This document shows, one piece after another, positions 59,286 through 64,000 of a DNA stretch of 64,000 nt. The notes beneath the pieces are model-generated. The model was not told the DNA's origin. It saw only the letters and a list, made by a program, of their open reading frames with translations, and searched no databases. The DNA is taken from the NCBI GenBank assembly GCA_035948315.1, contig DASZJG010000095.1, forward strand, positions 62,001 through 126,000. Reading direction: 5' to 3'. Made by a program: the position numbers and the translations under genes. Source of the DNA: CAJCJE01 sp035948315 (lineage in GTDB: Bacteria; Actinomycetota; Actinomycetes; Mycobacteriales; Pseudonocardiaceae). Numbering within the stretch: the first letter of the stretch is position 1; the number at the start of each line of letters is the position of its first letter.

Positions 59286-60911
59286 GTGCCCAAGTCAACC
59301 GCAGCAGCCGTCGTCGTCGATCACCTTGCCGCGTGCGGGGTGCGCCGGTTCTACACGGTACCGGGCGAGAGTTTCCTGGAGATCATGGACGCGGTCCGCC
59401 GCCATCCCGAGCTGGAGCTGATCTCCTGCCGGCACGAGTCGGGCGCCGCGTTCATGGCCGAGGCCGAGGCGAAGCTGACCGGCGTGCCCGCGGTCGCCAT
59501 GGCGACCCGCGCGGTCGGCGCGGCCAACCTGGCGATCGGCGTGCACACCGCGCACCAGGATTCGACGCCGCTGATCGTGCTGCTCGGCCAGGTGGAGACC
59601 GAGCACCTGGGCCGGGAGGCGTTCCAGGAGGTCGACCTGCCCAGGTTCTACGCCGAGATCACCGTGCACGCGGAGACGGTGCACCGCGCGGACCGAGCGG
59701 GCGAGGCGATCGTGCGCGCACACCGGCTGGCCACCACCGGCCGGCCCGGTCCGGCCATGCTGGCCTTCCCGGCCGATGTGCTCGGCCAGCCGTGCGAGCC
59801 GGTTGCCGACCGCCCGACGCGGGTCGCCTGGGTCCGGCCGGATGCGCGGGACGTGGCCGCGATCGACACGCTGCTGCGGCACGCGAAACAGCCGGTTCTG
59901 CTGGCCGGGCGCGGAGTCCAGCTCGATCCGGCGCCGGTGCGCGCGCTGGTCGAGCGTTACGGGCTGGGCGTGTACACGGCGTTTCGCCGGCAGGACGCGT
60001 TCCCGAACAGTCACCCGAACTATCTTGGCCACCTGACCGTCGGCGCGCCGGAGGAGTTGCTCGGCGCGTTCCGCGACGCGGACGTCCTGCTGGTGCTGGG
60101 CAGCCGGCTTTCCGAGATCACCACGCAGTCCTACACGCTGCCCGCGCCGCCGACCGTGGTGCACGTCGACCCGGACCCGGCGACGCCGGGCGCGGTGTTC
60201 CCGGCCGATCTCGCGGTGCCGGCCACGGTCGGCGCGTTCACCGACGCCGTGCTCGACCTGGACGTCGCGCCGGTGGCGCGCGACTGGTCCGCGGCGCACA
60301 CCGTCTACACGCGACTGTGCACGCCGCCGGACATCCCGCTGGGCGAGGCGGTCCACCCGACCCAGGTGGTCGCGGCCATGCGCCGGCATCTGCCGGCGGA
60401 CACGGTGTTCACCAACGACGCCGGCAACTTCGCGGTGTTCTGCCACCGGTACTGGTCGTTCGACCATCCGCACAGCCAGCTCGGCCCGACCTCGGGCGCG
60501 ATGGGCTATGCCGTGCCCGCGGCCGTTGGTGCGCGGTTGGCCGCGCCGGAGCGGAAGGTGGTCGCGTTGGTCGGTGACGGCGGGTTTCTGATGACCGGCC
60601 AGGAGATCGAGACCGCGGTGCGCACCGGCGCGCCGATCCTGGTCATCGTGTTCGTCAACCGGCTCTACGCGACCATCGCGCTGCACCAGGCGCGCCGGAT
60701 GGGCGCGACCGCGGCCGTGGACATCGGCCCGGTCGACATCGCCGGCTACGCGCGTGCGCTCGGCGCGACCGCCTGGACCGTCACCGATCCGGCCGACCTG
60801 GACGCCACCTTCGCGCAAGCGGCCGCGCACCCCGGGGTCGGTGTGCTCGCCGTGCACACCGACCCGGACGTCCTCTCGCCGACCGCGACCATGTCCGGCC
60901 TGCTCGGTTAG
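59286..60911 (+). CDS. ThDP-dependent enzyme, acetolactate synthase-like
   Basis: A 541-aa three-domain ThDP enzyme. Catalytic Glu E51 in CRHESGAAFMAEA, central domain 'VLLAGRGVQLDPAPVRALVERYG', and ThDP/Mg motif GDGGFLMTGQEIETAV followed by VFVNRLYATI. It could be acetolactate synthase, a decarboxylase or carboligase; the sequence does not decide. GTG 59286. Its stop overlaps the convergent amidase stop. Confidence 0.88.
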   Translation: MPKSTAAAVVVDHLAACGVRRFYTVPGESFLEIMDAVRRHPELELISCRHESGAAFMAEAEAKLTGVPAVAMATRAVGAANLAIGVHTAHQDSTPLIVLLGQVETEHLGREAFQEVDLPRFYAEITVHAETVHRADRAGEAIVRAHRLATTGRPGPAMLAFPADVLGQPCEPVADRPTRVAWVRPDARDVAAIDTLLRHAKQPVLLAGRGVQLDPAPVRALVERYGLGVYTAFRRQDAFPNSHPNYLGHLTVGAPEELLGAFRDADVLLVLGSRLSEITTQSYTLPAPPTVVHVDPDPATPGAVFPADLAVPATVGAFTDAVLDLDVAPVARDWSAAHTVYTRLCTPPDIPLGEAVHPTQVVAAMRRHLPADTVFTNDAGNFAVFCHRYWSFDHPHSQLGPTSGAMGYAVPAAVGARLAAPERKVVALVGDGGFLMTGQEIETAVRTGAPILVIVFVNRLYATIALHQARRMGATAAVDIGPVDIAGYARALGATAWTVTDPADLDATFAQAAAHPGVGVLAVHTDPDVLSPTATMSGLLG

Positions 60912-62326
60912 CGCACACCGTGCGGTGGCAGCCGGTCCTGCCACGGCATGTCCCGCTCGAAGCGGGCCGCGAACCGCAGTAACAGGTCCTCCCGGCCGTA
61001 CGGCGCGACGAGTTGCACGCCGATCGGCAGGCCGGACGCGCTGGTGCCCAGCGGCAGGCTGATCGCGGGCTGGCCGCCCAGGTTGAACGGCACGGTGAAC
61101 GGGCCGACGTCGAACAGGGTGCGCAGCCACGACTCGACCGTGTAGCCGGACCGGTCCGAGGACAGCGTGCCGTGTGGCGGCGGGAGCTGGGCGAGCGTCG
61201 GCGTGATCAGCAGCTCGTACTCGGTGAAGAACGCGCCGATCCGCCTGCTCACCCGGTTCTGCGCGTCGAGCATGCGCATCAGGTCCATTGCGGACAGTGC
61301 GTCGACCTCGGCCATGATCTGCCGGGACACGGCTTCCAACTGCTCCGGGTTGGGCCTGCGCGGCGCGTTGAGGAAGGGCGCGGCGTTGCCGACCACCTCG
61401 GCCATGGCCGCGTGCACGACGTCGTCCCAGTCGAGTTCCGGTTCGGCCGGGACCACGTGATAGCCCCATTCCTCGACCAGCCGCGCGACTTTCTCGGTCA
61501 CCGCGACCACCTCTGGATCGACCGTGGCCCCCGACCAGGACCGGGTGCTCACCGCGACCGGCCATTGCGGTCGCCCGTCGGCGCCGAGTTTCGTCGCGTA
61601 GGTGCGCAGCGGCGGTGCCTCGTACTTGTCGCCGACACCGGGCCCCTCGATCGCGCGCAACAGGTGCCAGGCGTCGCGGACCGTGCGGGTGACCGCGAAC
61701 TCGGCTGCCCCGCCGAACGCGGGATCGGCGCTGTCCGGCCCGGTCGGCACCCGGCCCCGGCTCGGCTTCAGCCCGACCAGCCCACAGCACGCGGCCGGAA
61801 TCCGGATCGACCCGGCCGCGTCGTTGGCGTGCGCGATCGGCACCGCGCCTGCCGCGACCAGCGCGGCCGCCCCGCCGCTTGACCCGCCGACGCCGCGATC
61901 GAGATCCCAGGGATTGCGGGTCGGGCCGTTGCGCACCGGCTCGGTCGCGAAACTCAACGCCAGCTCCGGCACGGTCGTCACGCCGAGCGTGGCGAAGCCG
62001 GCGGCGCGGAAGCGGCCCATCAGGTCGCTGTCGTGCCGGGCGCGAATCCCGTTCAGCGCGCGGGAGCCGAAGTTGAACTCGACGCCCTCGGCCATCGGAC
62101 CGTCCTTGAGCAGGAACGGCACCCCGCCGAACGGACCGTCCTCGGCGTGCGCGAGCGCGGTGTCGAACAGTGGCTGCGCCAGCCCGTTCAGCACCGCGTT
62201 CGCCGCGCCGATCGCGTCCCGCGCCACGGTTTCCACCTCGGCCGCGCTGACCTCGCCGCGCGCGATCAGCTCACGCAACGCGGTCGCGTCCAGCCTTGCG
62301 TATTCGCTCAGTTCCACGCCGTGCAC
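60908..62326 (-). CDS. amidase-signature hydrolase
   Basis: A 472-aa amidase-signature enzyme. Ser-cisSer-Lys triad: K74 (PFLLKD), cis-Ser in GVGGSSGGAAA (149/150), nucleophile S173 in AAGSIRIPA. It hydrolyses amides or small esters; similar to GatA-like and 6-aminohexanoate cyclic-dimer hydrolase-like proteins. ATG 62326. Monocistronic between the ThDP and thiolase genes. Confidence 0.92.
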   Translation of the reverse strand: MHGVELSEYARLDATALRELIARGEVSAAEVETVARDAIGAANAVLNGLAQPLFDTALAHAEDGPFGGVPFLLKDGPMAEGVEFNFGSRALNGIRARHDSDLMGRFRAAGFATLGVTTVPELALSFATEPVRNGPTRNPWDLDRGVGGSSGGAAALVAAGAVPIAHANDAAGSIRIPAACCGLVGLKPSRGRVPTGPDSADPAFGGAAEFAVTRTVRDAWHLLRAIEGPGVGDKYEAPPLRTYATKLGADGRPQWPVAVSTRSWSGATVDPEVVAVTEKVARLVEEWGYHVVPAEPELDWDDVVHAAMAEVVGNAAPFLNAPRRPNPEQLEAVSRQIMAEVDALSAMDLMRMLDAQNRVSRRIGAFFTEYELLITPTLAQLPPPHGTLSSDRSGYTVESWLRTLFDVGPFTVPFNLGGQPAISLPLGTSASGLPIGVQLVAPYGREDLLLRFAARFERDMPWQDRLPPHGVR

Positions 62327-62378
62327 GCTGGCAGAGTGAGGCCGAGCGGTCCAGCGATATTCCGGTGGGCGGGTCGGC

Positions 62379-63560
62379 TCAGCCCAGGCGCTCGATGATG
62401 GTGGCGTTGGCCAGGCCGCCCGCCTCGCACATGGTCTGTAGCCCGTAGCGGCCGCCGGTCTGTTCGAGGACGGAGAGCAGGGTGGTCATCAGCCGGGCGC
62501 CGCTCGCGCCGAGCGGGTGGCCGATCGCGGTCGCGCCGCCGTTGACGTTCACCTTCGCCGGGTCCGCGCCGGTCTCGGCCAGCCAGGACAGCACCACGCT
62601 GGTGAACGCCTCGTTGACCTCGAAGGCGTCGATGTCGGCGAGGCTCAGGCCGCTGCGCCGCAACACCTTCTGCGTCGCCGGGATGATGCCGGTGAGCATG
62701 TAGAGCGGGTCGTCGCCGACGACGGCGAAGCTGTGCAGCCGGGCGCGTGGGCGCAGGCCGAGCCGCTTCGCGGTCTCCTCGGAGGCGATCAGCACGGCGG
62801 CCGAGCCGTCGTTGACCGGCGAGGAGTTGCCGGCGGTGATCTTCCAGTCCAGGTCGGGGAAGCGCTGCGCCCAGTGGTCGGCGGCGAACGCGGGCCGCAG
62901 GCCGGCGAGCACCTCGACGGTGGTGCTCGGCCGGACCGACTCGTCGGTCTCCAGCTGGTTGGTGCCGGTCTTGAGCGGGGCGACCTCGCCGTCGAACCGG
63001 CCGTCCGCCCAGGCGGCTGCCGCGCGCTGGTGGCTGGTGGCGGCGAACTCGTCGAGCTGCGTCCGGGACAGCTGCCAGCGCTGCGCGATGAGTTCGGCGC
63101 TGATGCCCTGCGGCACCAGGCCCTCCGGGTAGCGGGCGGCGACGCCGGGGCCGGTGAAATCCTTGCCGGCGAACTGGCTGCCGATCGGGATCCGGCTCAT
63201 CGACTCCACACCGGAGGCGATGACCAGGTCGTACGCGCCGCTGATGACGCCCTGCGCGGCGAAGTGGATCGCCTGCTGGCTGCTGCCGCACTGCCGGTCC
63301 ACGGTGACCGCCGGCACCGACTCGGGCAGTCCGGCCGCGAGCGCCGCCCACCGGGCGGTGTTGCCGCTCTGCTCGCCGATCTGGCCGACCGCGCCGCTGA
63401 TCACGTCGTCGATCAGGTTCGGATCGACGCCGGTCCGTTCGACCAGCGTCCGGATCGCGTGTGCGTGCAGGTCGACCGGGTGCACCCCGGCCAGCGCGCC
63501 GTTCGGCTTGCCCTTGCCGATCGGCGTGCGCACTGCGTCGATGATGACCGCGTCTGGCAT
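62379..63560 (-). CDS. acetyl-CoA acyltransferase (thiolase)
   Basis: A 393-aa thiolase. Acyl-accepting C91 (DRQCGSSQQAIHF), H348 (GHPLGASG) and C378 (MCEAGGLAN) are intact. The insertion and N-terminus fit steroid/fatty-acid-type thiolases (FadA5/FadA6-like) but this is not certain. ATG 63558-63560 follows AAAGGGG. A 15-bp palindrome (63615-63629) lies upstream and may be the operator of a TetR (Kst/Fad-like) regulator. Confidence 0.92.
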   Translation of the reverse strand: MPDAVIIDAVRTPIGKGKPNGALAGVHPVDLHAHAIRTLVERTGVDPNLIDDVISGAVGQIGEQSGNTARWAALAAGLPESVPAVTVDRQCGSSQQAIHFAAQGVISGAYDLVIASGVESMSRIPIGSQFAGKDFTGPGVAARYPEGLVPQGISAELIAQRWQLSRTQLDEFAATSHQRAAAAWADGRFDGEVAPLKTGTNQLETDESVRPSTTVEVLAGLRPAFAADHWAQRFPDLDWKITAGNSSPVNDGSAAVLIASEETAKRLGLRPRARLHSFAVVGDDPLYMLTGIIPATQKVLRRSGLSLADIDAFEVNEAFTSVVLSWLAETGADPAKVNVNGGATAIGHPLGASGARLMTTLLSVLEQTGGRYGLQTMCEAGGLANATIIERLG

Positions 63561-63614
63561 CACAGCACCCCTTTGTCCTTGTGCCATACCGTTACTTCCG
63601 TTGTACGCTGGCGG

Positions 63615-63629
63615 GTTGTGAAACACAAC
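63615..63629. promoter_or_regulatory. palindrome upstream of thiolase
   Basis: GTTGTG-AAA-CACAAC, perfect 6-bp arms, 55 bp upstream of the thiolase start (minus strand). Operator candidate. Confidence 0.4.
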
Positions 63630-63650
63630 TGACGAGTAACGTGGCCGTCA

Positions 63651-63680
63651 TCACCGGAAGTCGCCGGACGTCACCGGAAC
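63651..63680. repeat. three 10-bp tandem repeats in divergent promoter region
   Basis: TCACCGGAAG (63651-63660), TCGCCGGACG (63661-63670), TCACCGGAAC (63671-63680). One helical turn apart, between the divergent thiolase and membrane-protein genes, so all three would face the same side of the DNA. Confidence 0.45.
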
Positions 63681-63745
63681 CTGTGCGGAAGCTGAGCGTT
63701 CATCTCGACTGGCAACCCCGGCGCGGGGTCGGGCGTCTCCCGAAC

Positions 63746-64000
63746 ATGACCACGTACCGCCTGAACAACGGTCGGAGCACGGCAGCCGGTCTGGTGAACC
63801 TGGTCGGCACGGTGCTCGCCCTGATCCTGGTCGCGCACATCGTGTTCCGGTTCGCGAATGCCTGGCCGGGCAACGCGTTCGTCAACTGGGTCGCGTCCAC
63901 GTCGGACGTGATCGGCCTGTGGTTCACGCACCTGTTCAACACCGGCGACCCGACCTTCACCATCGTGCTCGACTACGGCCTCGCCGCCGTGTTCTGGTTG
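63746..64000 (+). CDS. membrane protein, 5' part only (cut by window end)
   Basis: ATG 63746 opens a frame that runs off the window (85 codons seen). The product has a membrane helix at about 16-38 (LVNLVGTVLALILVAHIVFRF), an amphipathic middle (NAFVNWVASTSDVIGLWFTHLF) and a second helix starting at about 73 (IVLDYGLAAVFWL). The layout recalls small YggT-like proteins but identity is not certain. Confidence 0.6.
   Translation, partial: MTTYRLNNGRSTAAGLVNLVGTVLALILVAHIVFRFANAWPGNAFVNWVASTSDVIGLWFTHLFNTGDPTFTIVLDYGLAAVFWL

Noticed and set aside
59295..61790. 831-aa minus-strand ORF across the ThDP enzyme and amidase
   Set aside because: Shadow frame rich in Arg/Gly; the real genes here have intact active-site motifs.

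Overview
The window is high-GC DNA (roughly 70 % by eye) from a filamentous actinomycete. The gene set points that way: AfsR/SARP-type regulators, an F420-type LLM oxidoreductase, a LigD-like polymerase domain, a DUF574 methyltransferase, double LuxR-type regulators, many Sec/Tat-secreted hydrolases, and tRNA genes that do not encode CCA. A Pseudonocardiales-type host is my inference. I see no phage, plasmid, IS or CRISPR structure. The most mobile-looking part is a compact nine-gene tRNA array.

Layout. 0-8 kb: a small monooxygenase, a STAND (NB-ARC/TPR) protein with an N-terminal RHIM/BASS-like motif, a divergent three-gene operon (GT-B-like protein, 58-aa protein, PfkB kinase) and a 976-aa SARP-NB-ARC-TPR regulator. 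8-22 kb: secreted and membrane proteins, a J-domain/NERD fusion, a double-HTH LuxR regulator with a 30-bp tandem repeat in its tail, an MFS transporter, an S53 protease and a divergent S8-like protease with unusual active-site residues. 22-33 kb: alginate lyase (PL7), a complete oligopeptide-type ABC importer with two binding proteins, and a GH18 chitinase with a CRP-like box and two DasR-like boxes in the shared intergenic region. 32-40 kb: an ECF sigma factor with SnoaL domain, a two-component system, an FkbM methyltransferase and a second SARP-NB-ARC-TPR regulator. 39-48 kb: GH12 cellulase with CBM13, LacI regulator, SDR, S53-like lipoprotein, NmrA-like protein divergent from an ECF41-like sigma factor, and a GH43 enzyme.

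47.8-50.2 kb is the most exciting locus: a second STAND protein with an N-terminal motif of the form [IV][ST]GxVxGxxVQAxxI, followed after 2 bp by a 116-aa protein that carries the same motif at its extreme C-terminus. This is the architecture of a prion/amyloid-signalling NLR-effector pair. The STAND protein at 490 carries a third copy. 50.2-52.3 kb is an alkane hydroxylase operon (alkB, rubredoxin, TetR) with a palindromic operator candidate. 52.3-53.5 kb holds a small promoter-ORF-terminator unit, nine tRNA genes in about 860 bp, and a tRNA 3' fragment. 53.5-64 kb: DUF574 methyltransferase, Tat-secreted beta-helix protein with CRP-like and dre-like sites, zinc-free L36 paralogue, LLM oxidoreductase, LigD-like polymerase, SDR, ThDP enzyme, amidase, thiolase and a truncated membrane protein.

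Genes working together: a saprophytic secretome (chitinase, cellulase, alginate lyase, GH43, beta-helix protein, proteases, oligopeptide importer). Several of its promoters share CRP-like and DasR-like sites, and seven of its genes carry a TTA leucine codon within the first 32 codons, which suggests common carbon and developmental control. Alongside it sit several STAND ATPases, one pair of which looks like an abortive-infection or regulated-cell-death module.
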